DNA of 64,000 bases, from NCBI GenBank assembly GCA_963693365.1, contig CAVNZM010000008.1:7254001-7318000 (forward strand), written 5' to 3'. Position 1 is the first letter of the stretch. Every line of letters begins with the position of its first letter. The DNA comes from Amoebidium appalachense (Eukaryota > Ichthyosporea). Shown piece by piece: positions 63,538 through 64,000 of the stretch. Both the position numbers and the translations under genes were made by a program. A model generated the notes under the pieces. That model saw only the letters and a list, made by a program, of their open reading frames with translations, was not told where the DNA came from and did not search any database.

Positions 63538-63751
63538 CCTCCCCCCACCCCACCCCCTCCCCCCTGCTTCTCCCCCCACCCCAATTCTTACACGACTGGA
63601 ACCTTCTGCCCTTTGCCCCCACGTCACAAAGCACGCTTGCGGGGCCCTTTCCTTGTGCTCCCGTTGCTCACACACACACTCTCTCTCCCACTCTTTCACC
63701 ACCCACTCACTCACAAACACGCATTCCAGGTATCTTCTTTAATCCGCCAAG

Positions 63752-63910
63752 ATGCGTATTGCCACGGAAGCCGAGGTCGATGCCATGCACCAGGCGGTGT
63801 ACAAGGGGGCCATCAAGGGGTTTGCCTGGAGCGCAGGGGTGGGCCTGCTGGTAACCATGGCCCTGCAGAAGAAGAGCACGGCGTACCAGTCCCTCAACCT
63901 GCCCTTCAAG
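63752..63910 (+). CDS. First exon of a HIG1/Rcf2-like small mitochondrial protein (partial)
   Basis: The start ATG lies in context CCAAGATGCG after a probable leader-intron acceptor (TTCCAG at 63724-63729). The frame reads MRIATEAEVDAMHQAVYKGA, then IKGFAWSAGVGLLVTMALQK and KSTAYQSLNLPFK. A short N-terminal helix, a Lys-Gly turn, one hydrophobic segment and a YxSLxLPxK motif resemble the N-terminus of fungal Rcf2-type (HIG1 family) respiratory supercomplex factors. The exon probably ends at AAG 63910 before a weak GTCAAAG donor, with CT-rich sequence to the window edge as intron. The assignment rests on memory of family pattern, and the remainder of the gene lies outside the window. Confidence 0.5.
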
Positions 63911-63923
63911 GTCAAAGTCCCTC

Positions 63924-63954
<31 letters not shown>

Positions 63955-64000
63955 TCTCTTTCTGTGCCTCTCTCCCTCTCCCTCCCTCCCAACCTTTCTC

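Overview
The window is eukaryotic nuclear DNA. Genes are sparse and split by GT-AG introns, and there are non-LTR retrotransposons, a hAT DNA transposon and a very high load of microsatellites and homopolymer G/C tracts. The best gene, a nine-exon LETM1 on the minus strand, is a mitochondrial inner-membrane protein gene found across eukaryotes. A partial gene at the right edge starts like the fungal-type HIG1/Rcf2 proteins. That weakly suggests a fungus or another opisthokont, but I cannot name the organism from sequence alone.

Layout. 1-6.5 kb: no gene seen; CA, CT and GT arrays. 6.55-8.63 kb (+): a two-exon gene for a 512-residue protein with one C2H2 zinc finger. 8.6-20 kb: gene-free; about 1.3 kb of GT-rich DNA with a 225-bp higher-order repeat (12.2-13.5 kb), a foldback element (13.97-14.25 kb) and degenerate dispersed repeats (16.6-18.9 kb). 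20.0-22.56 kb (+): a multi-pass membrane protein gene, broken by one extra base in a T run, with a probable second exon. 22.6-26.5 kb: GC-rich and CA-rich duplications and an array of a 9-10 bp CCCCTCCGC word. 26,572-28,172: a hAT element with an 8-bp target-site duplication. 28.5-32.6 kb: a second CCCCTCCGC array with about 21-bp spacing, then a diverged copy of the 16.6-18.9 kb repeats. 32.6-34.7 kb (-): a decayed LINE. 36,584-39,024 (+) and about 47,239-49,680 (-): two nearly identical copies of another LINE, the first flanked by an 11-bp target-site duplication. 39-47 kb: GT/CA/GA arrays and a few weak ORFs. 50,535-60,684 (-): LETM1. 60.7-63.7 kb: intergenic. 63,752-end (+): first exon of the Rcf2-like gene.

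No operon-like or functionally linked gene cluster is visible; the genes look independent. The most notable structures are: (a) helically spaced CCCCTCCGC arrays on both sides of the hAT element; (b) CA/GT microsatellites that directly supply splice donors and acceptors of LETM1; (c) a short dispersed repeat whose copies all end in a poly-C run; and (d) a 22-bp perfect palindrome repeated in inverted orientation 4 kb apart. Most long ORFs over the repeats (Cys/Val, Thr/His, Ser/Leu, Arg/Glu) are translations of microsatellites, not genes.
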